Positions 36,156-45,629 of a stretch of DNA of 64,000 nucleotides are shown one piece after another. Source of the stretch: Neobacillus piezotolerans (GTDB lineage Bacteria > Bacillota > Bacilli > Bacillales > Cytobacillaceae). Location of the stretch: the NCBI RefSeq assembly GCF_003362805.1, contig NZ_QNQT01000004.1, positions 62,001 to 126,000 on the forward strand, written 5' to 3'. The position numbers and the translations under genes are program-made. Every line of letters begins with the position of its first letter. The first letter of the stretch is position 1. Under the pieces are notes generated by a model that made no database searches, was not told the DNA's origin, and worked only from the letters and a program-made list of their open reading frames with translations.

Positions 36156-36194
36156 AACCCCTGGCTGGGAAAAATTTTTCATATGCCAGGGGTT
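36156..36194 (+). terminator. Strong hairpin ahead of the P5C dehydrogenase gene
   Basis: AACCCCTGGC pairs perfectly with GCCAGGGGTT, with an inner GAAAAATTTTTC palindrome, followed by TTGTTGGTTTG. It stands about 200 bases after the small hypothetical gene and 165 before the next gene. It may end the former transcript. The rest of 35955-36360 holds only the promoter described next. Confidence 0.55.
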
Positions 36195-36294
36195 TTGTTG
36201 GTTTGCTTTGAGAGGCTTGTCTCTGACAAGGAAAGGAATCCCTGTTCTATATGAGGAAAAGAAGGGGCAAGAATCGCGAAAGTATGTTATAATT

Positions 36295-36325
36295 TTGACG
36301 GTGTGAATAAATATATTTGTATAAT
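36295..36325 (+). promoter_or_regulatory. Candidate promoter of the P5C dehydrogenase gene
   Basis: TTGACG, a 19-base spacer and TATAAT, ending 36 bases upstream of the start codon. The spacer is longer than ideal, so an activator may be needed. Confidence 0.5.
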
Positions 36326-36360
36326 AGTGAGTATTCTTTAATAGGAAGGAAAGTGAGACT

Positions 36361-37992
36361 ATGAGTAACGGAGTTTTCAAAATCCCTACAGCTAAAAACG
36401 AGCCTGGCAATACGTATGCTCCCGGCACAAAAGAACGGGAAACATTAAAAGCTGAATTGAAGCGCCAGTCTGAAATGGTTGTTGAAATCCCTGTCATCAT
36501 TAACGGGGAGGATGTTAAGACGGATACAGTGAAACAAGTCGTTATGCCTCATGATCACCAGCATGTCCTCGCAAACTATTCGCAAGCCGGCGAAAAAGAA
36601 CTTCGTGATGCCGTCGAAGCGGCGATGGCTGCGAAAGAAGCATGGGCCAATATGCCTTGGGAACATCGCGCGTCCATTTTCCTGAAAGCGGCTGATTTGA
36701 TTTCCGGTCCATACCGCGATGTCATGAACGCTGCTACAATGCTCGGCCAATCCAAAACCGCATTCCAATCTGAAATTGATGCGGCCCAGGAATTAATTGA
36801 CTTCCTAAGATTTGGCGTTGAGTGCGCCAACCAAATCTATCAAATACAGCCTGAGAGCATGAAGAATATTTGGAACCGTACGGATTACCGCCCATTGGAT
36901 GGTTTCGTATTGGCGATTTCTCCATTTAACTTCACGGCAATCGGCGGAAACCTTCCCGCGGCTCCCGCTATGATGGGGAACGTGGTTGTTTGGAAGCCGG
37001 CAACGACTTCCATTCTTGCAAACTACTATTTCATGCGAATCCTTGAAGAAGCCGGATTGCCAAAAGGCGTTATCAACTTTGTGCCTTCCCGCGGTTCACA
37101 GGTTTCTGAAGTTGTGTTGACAGACCGTCGCATGTCCGGATTCCACTTTACTGGTTCAACAGATACGTTCAATACTATTTGGAAAACTGTCGGGGAAAAC
37201 ATTGCGAAGTATAACTCCTATCCTCGCCTGATCGGGGAAACTGGCGGCAAGGACTTTGTATTTGCCCACGAAACCGCCCAAGCGGATAAAGTAGCGGCCG
37301 CTCTCGTTCGCGGCGCATTCGAATACCAGGGCCAAAAATGTTCGGCGGCTTCCCGCGCTTACATCCCTGCGAGCATGTGGGAAGAAGTAAAAGGAAAATT
37401 GCTTGAAGAAACCGCGAAGCTTAAAGTTGGCGATGTCCGCGACTTCAGGAACTTCATGGGCGCGGTTATTGATAAGCCTGCTTTCGATTCAATCACAGGC
37501 TATATCGACTATGCGGCTAATTCCGAAGATGCGGAAATTATCGCGGGCGGCACTTACGACGATTCTGTCGGCTATTTCGTTCAACCGACTATCATCGTAA
37601 CGACCAATCCAAACTTCAAGACGATGGTTGAAGAAATTTTCGGGCCAGTCCTGACAATCTATGTTTATGAAAATGATAAATTGGAAGAAACATTGGATGC
37701 GGTAAATACAGCGTCTATCTATGCGCTGACTGGTGCGATCTTCGCTCAGGACCGCCAGGCAATCATTCACCTGGAACGCCGCCTATCCGAAGCAGCCGGA
37801 AACTTCTACATCAACGACAAGCCAACTGGCGCGATGGTCAACCAGCAGCCATTCGGCGGTTCCCGCGGCTCCGGCACGAACGATAAAGCAGGTTCCATCT
37901 TCAACATGATTCGCTGGACAAGCCCACGTGTCATCAAAGAAAACTTTGTGCCAACAACGGATATCACATATCCATTCATGGATGAAGAATAA
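36361..37992 (+). CDS. pruA: L-glutamate gamma-semialdehyde (P5C) dehydrogenase
   Basis: 543 residues. Oxidises glutamate semialdehyde to glutamate with NAD, the last step of proline and arginine breakdown. Aldehyde dehydrogenase features: FVLAISPFNFTAIGGNLPAA, GFHFTGSTDTFNTIW, the general-base Glu in LIGETGGKD, the nucleophile Cys in YQGQKCSAASRAY and EEIFGPVLTIYVY. The C-terminal NFYINDKPTGAMVNQQPFGG and SGTNDKAG are typical of P5C dehydrogenases. It is longer at the N-terminus than Bacillus RocA (about 515) and matches the mitochondrial-type length. No proline dehydrogenase gene is adjacent. Confidence 0.93.
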   Translation: MSNGVFKIPTAKNEPGNTYAPGTKERETLKAELKRQSEMVVEIPVIINGEDVKTDTVKQVVMPHDHQHVLANYSQAGEKELRDAVEAAMAAKEAWANMPWEHRASIFLKAADLISGPYRDVMNAATMLGQSKTAFQSEIDAAQELIDFLRFGVECANQIYQIQPESMKNIWNRTDYRPLDGFVLAISPFNFTAIGGNLPAAPAMMGNVVVWKPATTSILANYYFMRILEEAGLPKGVINFVPSRGSQVSEVVLTDRRMSGFHFTGSTDTFNTIWKTVGENIAKYNSYPRLIGETGGKDFVFAHETAQADKVAAALVRGAFEYQGQKCSAASRAYIPASMWEEVKGKLLEETAKLKVGDVRDFRNFMGAVIDKPAFDSITGYIDYAANSEDAEIIAGGTYDDSVGYFVQPTIIVTTNPNFKTMVEEIFGPVLTIYVYENDKLEETLDAVNTASIYALTGAIFAQDRQAIIHLERRLSEAAGNFYINDKPTGAMVNQQPFGGSRGSGTNDKAGSIFNMIRWTSPRVIKENFVPTTDITYPFMDEE

Positions 37993-38003
37993 GATACCAT
38001 ATT

Positions 38004-38040
38004 AAAAAGCGGTTGAAACGAATTGTTTCAATCGCTTTTT
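38004..38040. terminator. Bidirectional terminator
   Basis: AAAAAGCGGTTGAAAC pairs with GTTTCAATCGCTTTTT around GAATT, with A and T tracts at both ends. It is shared by the rightward dehydrogenase gene and the leftward fusion gene. Confidence 0.9.
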
Positions 38041-39854
38041 CATTTGGAAATATGCCTACTGAATTGTTTTTTTAATAAAAATGGCGCGGTGCAAATGACC
38101 CCGGCAACGTACAGGAGCAAGGCGAAATACGCGGGGAGCAAGTGGATGAAATCTGTATAGCCGATAATAAAATGAGTAACAATCCCTGCTAAAAATGCCG
38201 GGATAGCCCCAATTGTAAATGTCCACCAAACCCAACGCTCTCCCTCCCGGATTCCCCATAATGCAAGCATTAATACAAGCAGCCCCACACTTAATAACGC
38301 GCTTCCGAAACCAGCGCGGTCATGGGCAATCACCGGAATTAACTTATCGTTAAACGCATTAAGCATTTCAGGGGACATGCATAAATAGGTTATATCCGTC
38401 GGGACAAACACACTTGAAGCCCCAATGAACGAAATAACGGCGCCGCCAATGGTTAAAGAAGCCCCTAATACGATAAAGGCAAGCTGCCCAACCAGGCTCA
38501 GCTTCCAAGCACGGCTGTTGTAAAGGTTCGTGCTTGTGGGGTTTTCCGCTGCGGTTCGTGTCTTCAAGAACCCCGTAATGAAAAAAGGCAATAATATAAG
38601 CCAAAACAATCCGTGCAGCCAGTCAAAATACCCATATTCAATAAATAAAAAGATCCCTAGAAATCCAATAAACCCGGCGGTGTTTACGGCTTTTCTCGCC
38701 CAATGCAGCCCATGCCTGATTCCATGCCTCGCCAACTGCATGTAGATGATGCCACCTGAAATCATGGTCCCTGAAAGTGTCATGCGGTCATGCGCCATAA
38801 AAAATAAAATCGCAGAATTAAAATCCAGAATATCATCCCTGAACATACCAAGGAATGCTTCATCGTAGGGAAGGATCACATTTTTCATGCTAAAAAATAA
38901 CGCAATGAATCCAGCAACTGTTATGGCAAACCCAAACAGCCAATACCAGATCCATCCGTCCAAAATGGCGGGCTGCTTTTGGAAAGTGCCGCTGTATGCT
39001 TCATTTATCCGTTTTGGCAGTCCAGGGCCGGAAAATACATATTCCTGCCCCAAAAGGATAAGGGAAGCGCCGTTCTTCAATAATGCCACAGCATCAGCAG
39101 GTTCCTTTACTCCACCTGAGGCTATTAGCGGCACGTCCTCACCAAATGATCCCCTTAAAACTGCAAGTCCATGGCGAAGCATTTCAGTAGAAGTCCCTTC
39201 AATAAGGATTCCATTTGGATGAAAGGTTCGAATCCGTTCGGTTGTTGTTCCAAGTTCTGCTGTGCAATCGAGGATAATTGGCTTACCTATCCGATCCCTA
39301 AAATGGTGAAATTGAGTATCTGATTCGAAAACATTGCTATTTATTATGAATGCGTCACTAAAACCAAGGAGTTCATCACAAATTATGTTAATTTCATTTA
39401 TTGTTCCTTCAGTCCGTATTAAAAAAGGCACTTTCTTCTTTTTCAAAGAAACAAGTTCCTTTTTAACTGCTTCCAGCCCTTGAGTCCGTCCAGTAAGTCC
39501 CGTTATTCGTTCCCTTTCGTGTTCAATCCGTAGCATTTCCCTTTGTGGTGAGCCGATGAGTGAAACGGGGCCGATTTCGATGAAGCCAAATCCAAGGTTT
39601 TGAAAGGCCTTCAATCCTGATAATTCTAGATCCAATCTCCCGCTCAGGCCTACCGGGGTGTCAAAATGAACATTGAAAAAATGCTTCCCAAGTTCCTTTG
39701 GAGGCACCATGTGGCCAAGGAATTCAATTAGCGCTTCGCCGATTGGCGTGGATGATATCATACTCATTCCACGGTGAATAAACCCGCGGCTAAAGGCAGG
39801 TGGCAGCTTCATGAGAATTGGCTTGAATATGGTATGATACGACCAATCCGGCAT
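38040..39854 (-). CDS. Dihydroorotate-dehydrogenase-like barrel fused to a membrane domain
   Basis: 604 residues. The first 300 look like a class 2 dihydroorotate dehydrogenase barrel: HFDTPVGLSGRLDLEL in the place of NPVGLAAGFDKN, GFGFIEIGPVSLIGSPQ, and a well kept FMN phosphate region PLIASGGVKEPADAVALLKN with SLILLGQEYVFSGPGLPKRI. The catalytic Ser and substrate Asn segment (NVSSPNT in true enzymes) is not recognisable. From about residue 300 on there are eight or so membrane segments (WIWYWLFGFAITVAGFIALF and others). It may be a membrane flavoprotein with another reaction. It has its own terminator and stands alone. Confidence 0.75.
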   Translation of the reverse strand: MPDWSYHTIFKPILMKLPPAFSRGFIHRGMSMISSTPIGEALIEFLGHMVPPKELGKHFFNVHFDTPVGLSGRLDLELSGLKAFQNLGFGFIEIGPVSLIGSPQREMLRIEHERERITGLTGRTQGLEAVKKELVSLKKKKVPFLIRTEGTINEINIICDELLGFSDAFIINSNVFESDTQFHHFRDRIGKPIILDCTAELGTTTERIRTFHPNGILIEGTSTEMLRHGLAVLRGSFGEDVPLIASGGVKEPADAVALLKNGASLILLGQEYVFSGPGLPKRINEAYSGTFQKQPAILDGWIWYWLFGFAITVAGFIALFFSMKNVILPYDEAFLGMFRDDILDFNSAILFFMAHDRMTLSGTMISGGIIYMQLARHGIRHGLHWARKAVNTAGFIGFLGIFLFIEYGYFDWLHGLFWLILLPFFITGFLKTRTAAENPTSTNLYNSRAWKLSLVGQLAFIVLGASLTIGGAVISFIGASSVFVPTDITYLCMSPEMLNAFNDKLIPVIAHDRAGFGSALLSVGLLVLMLALWGIREGERWVWWTFTIGAIPAFLAGIVTHFIIGYTDFIHLLPAYFALLLYVAGVICTAPFLLKKQFSRHISK

Positions 39855-40046
39855 GGTTTCTCTCCCCCTCCACTCTCTTTTAACATATTACCATATGGGT
39901 AAAGATCGGTTCCTGTCATTTTAAAATGATTATTCACTCTTGTTTAAATAGGTTTAGAAAAAATATTTTCTTTCCATTTTCTTCCCGTGTTAAAATAGAG
40001 ACGGAATTCACATTATTCGTTCTGTTGGTCAACCTGGAGGATTAAG

Positions 40047-41489
40047 ATGAAAAAAATAATGATATTAATACCTTTTTTAGCAATAATTTTCCCGTATGTT
40101 TTATTTGAATTGATTCACTTGGAGATTATCAAGAATCCGGCTTTCGTACATCCGCATGGCCATTTTTATATTGTTTCGGTTGTGTCCATTCTAGCTTCAG
40201 GAATTGCTATTTTGGTAGGAATGGCTGGCAGCAGGCTGAGGAATATAAAAGTGAGTATCCTATCGCTCGCTTTTATCTCTCTCTCTATTATGTTTTCAGT
40301 CCATGGCCTTTCAACTCCGTCTTTTATTTTTGGAATAACAAGCCTTCCTGGTGTAGCGGCGCAATTAAGTATGTTGCTGGTAACAGTTTGGCTATGGTTC
40401 TCTTCTTTTTCCTCTAATAATAAAATTATAGTTTTCCTCGCCTCTCGGCAAAAAGTCCTGGTTCCTTCCTGGACAATTGCCCTAAGCATTTTTTGCGTAA
40501 TAGGCCTTCTGAATCCAGGGATTGTTGACATTGTCCCACTTAACATAAATCCATTAAAGAATATAATTACCGTCCTGATTCTTTTGCTTAATGGGGTGAC
40601 AATACATAGGTATTTCCAATCCTACCGTTTTACGCAGTTTCCATTGCAGCTGGCAATTGTCTATAGCTCTGGCTGGATCATGGTTTCCCAGATGATTATG
40701 GTAAGAGGATTATTGTGGAGCCTCGGCTGGTGGATTTATCATTTCCTTCTTCTTGGTTCGATGGTGGTTATGATCATTGGCTTATACAAGCAATATGCGG
40801 TAAAAGGAACGGTATCTGAATCATTGCGTTCCCTATTTATCACAGATCCGTTTGAGCGGATAACAAATAGCATACCGTCCAGTATCAGGGCGCTTGTAAC
40901 TGCAACAGAAGAGAAAGACAGTTATACAGCCGGACATACATTCAGGGTAACCTTATATGCTTTGAAACTAGCGGAAGAAATGGGTCTCAGACCAGAAGAA
41001 CTGCGAATTATTCTGCAAGGTTCCCTTCTTCATGATGTTGGGAAGATAGGCATTCCCGATCACATCCTTAATAAACCAGGAAAACTGACGCAGGAAGAAA
41101 GAATGTTGATTGAGGAACATCCTATAACAGGATTTAATATGTGCAAAGGGCTTGGATTTTTAAAAGAAGAATTAAGTATCATTCGGTCCCATCATGAAAA
41201 GTGGGATGGTACAGGATATCCGGACAGGCTTTTTGGAGAAAACATACCATTATATGCAAGGATCGTAGCCGTGGCGGATGTATATGACGCACTCACATCT
41301 GAAAGGTCGTACCGGAAAGCATGGACTCATGGCAAGGCAATGGAATTTTTAAAAGAAAATATAGGAACCCACTTTGATCCTGCCTGTGTTGCTGCATGGG
41401 AAGCGGTATGCATAAAGGATCCATTTGTTTATCAATATCCTTCAGAATTCATAAAGGATGGGACAATCGTCAAGAGGGCTTTAGCTTAG
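40047..41489 (+). CDS. Membrane HD-GYP phosphodiesterase
   Basis: 480 residues. About eight N-terminal membrane segments (to about residue 260) are followed by an HD-GYP domain: TAGHTFRVTLYALKLA, the HD pair in LLHDVGKIGIPDHIL, EEHPITGF, SHHEKWDGTGYPDRL with the GYP triplet, and VADVYDALTSERSYRKA. All expected metal ligands appear present, so hydrolysis of cyclic di-GMP or a related dinucleotide is likely. The membrane part presumably senses a signal. Start ATG follows CTGGAGG. It appears monocistronic. Confidence 0.9.
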   Translation: MKKIMILIPFLAIIFPYVLFELIHLEIIKNPAFVHPHGHFYIVSVVSILASGIAILVGMAGSRLRNIKVSILSLAFISLSIMFSVHGLSTPSFIFGITSLPGVAAQLSMLLVTVWLWFSSFSSNNKIIVFLASRQKVLVPSWTIALSIFCVIGLLNPGIVDIVPLNINPLKNIITVLILLLNGVTIHRYFQSYRFTQFPLQLAIVYSSGWIMVSQMIMVRGLLWSLGWWIYHFLLLGSMVVMIIGLYKQYAVKGTVSESLRSLFITDPFERITNSIPSSIRALVTATEEKDSYTAGHTFRVTLYALKLAEEMGLRPEELRIILQGSLLHDVGKIGIPDHILNKPGKLTQEERMLIEEHPITGFNMCKGLGFLKEELSIIRSHHEKWDGTGYPDRLFGENIPLYARIVAVADVYDALTSERSYRKAWTHGKAMEFLKENIGTHFDPACVAAWEAVCIKDPFVYQYPSEFIKDGTIVKRALA

Positions 41490-41614
41490 AGGAATCCTGA
41501 GTATTGCTACATATTCTCGCAAATGTGGAATCTGGCGCAAAAAGGGTACAATAAGAGTAATTTTGGGTATACTGCTGCTAGTAGTAACAGAAATGTAGAA
41601 ATGAGTTGTTAGAA

Positions 41615-42859
41615 ATGAATGTAGAAACGAATGATTATAAGGAGAATTGGTTCAAGAATATCATTCTCTTTTTAACGAGCCAGACGATATCGCTTTTTGG
41701 ATCATCCCTGGTTCAATATGCGATAATGTGGTACATCACTTTAACGACAAAATCAGGATTAATGATGATGTTGTATATCATTTGCGGTTTCATCCCAACG
41801 TTTATTTTGTCACCTGTTGCAGGTGTTTGGGCTGACCGCTATAACCGGAAAATGCTGATTGTATTGGCAGACGCGCTTATTGCAGTGGCTACATTAATTT
41901 TGGCTATTCTTTTTTTAATGGGGTTCGATTCCATTTGGCTGCTTTTTGTAATGGCAGCGGTCCGCGCTTTTGGGACGGGGATTCAGACGCCGGCTGTCGG
42001 GGCTATTTTGCCGCAAATCGTTCCGAAGGATAAGCTGACAAAGGTAAACGGAGTTAATGGAAGTATCCAAGCTATCATCATGTTTGTGTCACCAATGGTC
42101 AGTGCGGCGTTACTGGCATTGGCTTCGATTGAATTTATTTTCTTCATTGATGTTATTACAGCAACGATAGCCATTGTGACTTTACTTGTTTTCTTAAAAA
42201 TTCCCACGCATAAGAAGGCAACTGAAAAGCAAACAACGAGCTACTTGAGTGACTTCAAACAAGGTTTGCACTATATAAATAGCCATGCTTATCTAAAGCA
42301 ATTTTTCCTTTTCTTTGCGGTCTTTTTTGTATTGATGGCGCCCGCGGCATTTTTGACGCCATTACAGGTTGCAAGGAGCTTTGGCGATGATGTATGGAGG
42401 TTAACTGCAATTGAGATTGCCTTTTCAATCGGGATGATGGCTGGCGGCGGAATTATTGCCGCCTGGGGAGGTTTTCAAAATAAAGTAAAAACGATGGCAT
42501 TTGCGAGTGTGGTCATGGGAGTTTGCACATTCGGGCTTGGAATCGTTCCAATCTTTTGGATTTATTTAATCTTCATGGGCATTTTCGGAGTTACAATGCC
42601 AATTTTCAACACTCCGTCGACCGTTCTTTTGCAGGAAAAAATCGAAGAGGACTATTTAGGAAGAGTTTTTGGGGTCATGGGGATGATTGCAACCTCCATG
42701 ATGCCAATCGGAATGCTTATATTTGGCCCGATCGCCGATATAATCAAAATCGAATGGCTGCTAATAGGAACGGGTGTTTTCATCATTGTCTTGGCGATCT
42801 TGTTAGGGCGGAACAAAGTATTAATCGAGGCTGGAAAACCAGCACTAGAGCAATCATAA
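41615..42859 (+). CDS. MFS efflux transporter (MefA-like branch)
   Basis: About 414 residues with 12 membrane segments. N-terminal FLTSQTISLFGSSLVQYAIM and the MFS signature GVWADRYNRKML (loop 2-3), plus AVRAFGTGIQTPAVGAILPQ, mark the macrolide-efflux-like branch. The substrate is not shown by sequence. A TTG at 41606 is also in frame; neither start has a strong ribosome site. It appears alone, convergent with the UDG-like gene. Confidence 0.88.
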   Translation: MNVETNDYKENWFKNIILFLTSQTISLFGSSLVQYAIMWYITLTTKSGLMMMLYIICGFIPTFILSPVAGVWADRYNRKMLIVLADALIAVATLILAILFLMGFDSIWLLFVMAAVRAFGTGIQTPAVGAILPQIVPKDKLTKVNGVNGSIQAIIMFVSPMVSAALLALASIEFIFFIDVITATIAIVTLLVFLKIPTHKKATEKQTTSYLSDFKQGLHYINSHAYLKQFFLFFAVFFVLMAPAAFLTPLQVARSFGDDVWRLTAIEIAFSIGMMAGGGIIAAWGGFQNKVKTMAFASVVMGVCTFGLGIVPIFWIYLIFMGIFGVTMPIFNTPSTVLLQEKIEEDYLGRVFGVMGMIATSMMPIGMLIFGPIADIIKIEWLLIGTGVFIIVLAILLGRNKVLIEAGKPALEQS

Positions 42860-42985
42860 ATCATAGAACGAACTTCAAAGCGGAAATTTCAACTCGCCTT
42901 TTGGTATCCAGCCGTAAATGAATCCCTAGAGCAAACAGAACTGATTATTCGGGCTGTCAGCTTTAGGGTTTTATTATCTTTGGAG

Positions 42986-43579
42986 TCAGTGTAGTCTAAC
43001 TAACAGGCCCATTGTTAAAAAATGCTCTGCTGCAAGTTTGAAATCTTCTAAAAAAAACGGCCAAAGATTCGGTCGGCGCCTGACAGCCAATGGATGGTAG
43101 GCAACGATTGTTTTGTATCCATCGACTTCATGGATTTGTCCTCTTAATGATTTCACGTCAGCTTCCGTATTCTGAAAAAAGGATTGGACCGCAATATTGC
43201 CGAGGCAGACAATAAGCTGAGGCTGCTTTATTTCAAGCTGCTGTTTCAAATGATTCATGCAGATTTGCCTGGTTCTTTCTTTTTCGTATTTTCTAATCGG
43301 TTTCCTTTTTAAAACATAGGTTACATATAAATCCTCGGCTTGAAAACCTGCTTTAAAGGCAGCCTTTTGAAGTGTTTGCCTTGTTCCGCATACAAAGGGT
43401 TTGCCTTCCCGATCTTCCCGGGCACCAGGATTGTCCAGGAGGATTAGGAGGGGTGCATCCGGATTTCCTTCACCCCAAACCATTCTAGACCCATGCTCGT
43501 CGAGACCGCATTCACTGCAGTTCTTTAAACCTTCTGGGGTTGGTTCTTCCGGCCATAATAAAGGACAAAACCCACTCAT
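42986..43579 (-). CDS. Uracil-DNA glycosylase family protein, atypical
   Basis: 197 residues. The UDG fold is recognisable from VWGEGNPDAPLLILLDNPGA and RED (the family 4 GExPGxxED position), PQLIVCLGNIAVQSFF and the late VAYHPLAVRRRP in place of HPS. Family 4 enzymes bind an Fe-S cluster with four cysteines. Here NCSECGL gives two and RQICMNHL a third, but the cysteine expected in the CRPPxNR position is absent (sequence VLKRKPIRK). It may lack the cluster or use another base specificity. Start ATG has GGAGG upstream on the minus strand. Confidence 0.8.
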   Translation of the reverse strand: MSGFCPLLWPEEPTPEGLKNCSECGLDEHGSRMVWGEGNPDAPLLILLDNPGAREDREGKPFVCGTRQTLQKAAFKAGFQAEDLYVTYVLKRKPIRKYEKERTRQICMNHLKQQLEIKQPQLIVCLGNIAVQSFFQNTEADVKSLRGQIHEVDGYKTIVAYHPLAVRRRPNLWPFFLEDFKLAAEHFLTMGLLVRLH

Positions 43580-43785
43580 ACGATAACCTCCTCCAAATCA
43601 ATTTTTAACATTATGCCCACTTCTCTGGATTAAAAGTGCTAATTAAAATCTTTAAGACACTGCTGCTCTTGAATAAGCCTTTTGCATAAATAGGTTGATT
43701 GGCTAAAGAATAATATTGTTTCCTTTTTATAAATATGGAAATTGGGTAATTGAAAAGTTGTACATTATTTATGGTGGGATGCGCA

Positions 43786-44382
43786 ATGGAACAGCATTTG
43801 AATTATATTATCGAACATTTCGGCTATATTGGGATCATCATTTTGCTGGTTGGGGGAATTGTCGGCCTTCCCCTTCCTGATGAGGCCCTTTTGACATATG
43901 TCGGTTTTTCAATTTTCCGGGACAAGCTCTCCTATTTCCCATCATTAGTGAGCGCCTTTGTTGGGGCGGCAGGCGGGATTAGCCTGAGTTATTTTATTGG
44001 GCATAAATTGGGGTTGCCGCTTTTACATAGATTTGGCCCCAAAGTCCATATTACCGAGCAGAAAATCGAATATACTAGGAAGTTATTTAATAAAATTGGT
44101 CCGGCCATCCTTGTTGTTGGCTATTTTATCCCGGGAATCCGCCATCTTGCCGCATACATTGCGGCCATTAACAATTACCCATTTAAAAGATTCGTTGTTT
44201 TTGCTTACAGCGGGGCTTTTATTTGGATATTTACCTTTATCACCCTCGGAACAGTGCTGGGAAAGGATTGGGATAAAGTAAAGCTGTACGGGTCAAAGTA
44301 TAGCTTCTATTTGATTGGCTTTCTGCTCTTGCTTGCAGTTATCTATCTCTTTTGGAAAAAAAGGGGCAGGAGACGAAATTGA
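43786..44382 (+). CDS. DedA-family membrane protein
   Basis: About 198 residues from ATG 43786; earlier in-frame starts at 43750 and 43771 are less well placed relative to the GGTGGG site. DedA features: LVGGIVGLPLPDEALLTYVG and the segment RLFNKIGPAILVVGYFIPGIRH (here KLFNKIGPAILVVGYFIPGI) that includes the conserved arginine after PG. Four or five membrane segments. Members act as lipid (undecaprenyl phosphate or phospholipid) transporters; the exact lipid is unknown here. Confidence 0.88.
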   Translation: MEQHLNYIIEHFGYIGIIILLVGGIVGLPLPDEALLTYVGFSIFRDKLSYFPSLVSAFVGAAGGISLSYFIGHKLGLPLLHRFGPKVHITEQKIEYTRKLFNKIGPAILVVGYFIPGIRHLAAYIAAINNYPFKRFVVFAYSGAFIWIFTFITLGTVLGKDWDKVKLYGSKYSFYLIGFLLLLAVIYLFWKKRGRRRN

Positions 44383-44472
44383 GAGCAGGTTTTTTCGCTT
44401 AATGTACGATTAAATGTACAATGAAGGATATAAGGGTATGCATTCGGGCTGCTTTTGAAGGAGGAATTGAAA

Positions 44473-45522
44473 TTGGAATTGGGCATAAGCACGTTTGTGG
44501 AAACAACGCCGGATCCACAGACTGGCAAAATAATCAGCCATGCACAGCGTTTGCGTGAAGTGGCTGAGGAAATTATTTTAGCGGATCAGGTAGGGCTTGA
44601 TGTTTTCGGTGTGGGGGAGCATCACCGGGAAGATTTTGCCGCATCCTCGCCTGCTGTGTTGCTGGCGGCTGCTGCTATGCAGACAAAGAGGATCCGGCTT
44701 ACAAGCGCGGTTACGGTGCTTTCGTCGGATGACCCGGTCCGGGTTTACCAGGATTTCGCGACGCTTGATGGATTATCAAACGGCCGGGCGGAAATCATGG
44801 CGGGAAGGGGATCGTTCATAGAATCGTTCCCACTCTTTGGCTATGATTTGAAGGATTATGATCAGCTTTTTGATGAGAAGCTGGACTTGCTGCTGGCGCT
44901 GCAAAAGTCCGAAAAAGTATCTTGGAGAGGGAAACACAGGCCCGCGATTGATAATATTGGGATTTACCCGCGCCCGGTTCAGGAACCATTGCCAATCTGG
45001 ATCGGCAGCGGGGGCAACCAGGAATCTGTCGTCCGCGCTGGATTGCTCGGATTGCCCCTCGTTCTGGCAATTATCGGGGGAAGCCCGCTCCATTTTGCCC
45101 CTTTAGTACAGCTATACTGGAAAGCGGCGGAGCATGCGGGCCACGACTTGTCCAAATTGAAAGTGGCGTCCCATTCCCACGGCTTTGTGGCGGAGGATAC
45201 CGAGACAGCAGCCGATAAGTTTTTCCCGTCAACCCAGCAGGTTATGAACAAGCTGGGGCGTGAGCGCGGCTGGGGGCCATACTCACGCAGGGCATTCGAC
45301 TCGGCGCGGACTCTGGAAGGAGCGCTTTATGTCGGGGATCCGGATACAGTCGCGGAAAAGATTATTTTTCTACGTAAAAACGTAGGTATTACCCGGTTCA
45401 TGCTGCATTGCCCGGTTGGGTCGATGCCGCATGAAGATGTGATGAGGGCGATTGAGCTGTTTGGCACAAAAGTGGCGCCGCGGGTCAGGGAAGAAGTCGC
45501 CCGCTGGGAAGCGTCGCAGTAA
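44473..45522 (+). CDS. LLM-class flavin-dependent oxidoreductase
   Basis: About 349 residues. TTG 44473 is 8 bases after AAGGAGG and gives the typical N-terminus ELGISTFVETTPDP; an upstream TTG at 44455 lies inside that site. Luciferase-like monooxygenase features: GVGEHHREDFAASSPAVLLA, RLTSAVTVLSSDDPVRVYQD, AEIMAGRGSFIESFPLFGYD and LPIWIGSGGNQESV. It would use reduced FMN to oxidise an unknown substrate. It has no neighbour on the same strand and ends at a long hairpin. Confidence 0.88.
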   Translation: MELGISTFVETTPDPQTGKIISHAQRLREVAEEIILADQVGLDVFGVGEHHREDFAASSPAVLLAAAAMQTKRIRLTSAVTVLSSDDPVRVYQDFATLDGLSNGRAEIMAGRGSFIESFPLFGYDLKDYDQLFDEKLDLLLALQKSEKVSWRGKHRPAIDNIGIYPRPVQEPLPIWIGSGGNQESVVRAGLLGLPLVLAIIGGSPLHFAPLVQLYWKAAEHAGHDLSKLKVASHSHGFVAEDTETAADKFFPSTQQVMNKLGRERGWGPYSRRAFDSARTLEGALYVGDPDTVAEKIIFLRKNVGITRFMLHCPVGSMPHEDVMRAIELFGTKVAPRVREEVARWEASQ

Positions 45523-45531
45523 TAACTATTT

Positions 45532-45580
45532 GTCTTGAAAAGTGATAAGTACCGTTATTGTACGAATCACTTTTCAAGAC
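45532..45580. terminator. Perfect 15-bp hairpin between convergent genes
   Basis: GTCTTGAAAAGTGAT (45532-45546) pairs with ATCACTTTTCAAGAC (45566-45580), with an inner GTAC/GTAC pair. It lies between the LLM oxidoreductase gene and the leftward hydrolase gene. There is no T tract, but position and stability suit a terminator. Confidence 0.55.
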
Positions 45581-45629
45581 TTACCAAATGAAGTCGTGAG
45601 GAAGTTCAAGACGCTAGGAGGCAGGCATA

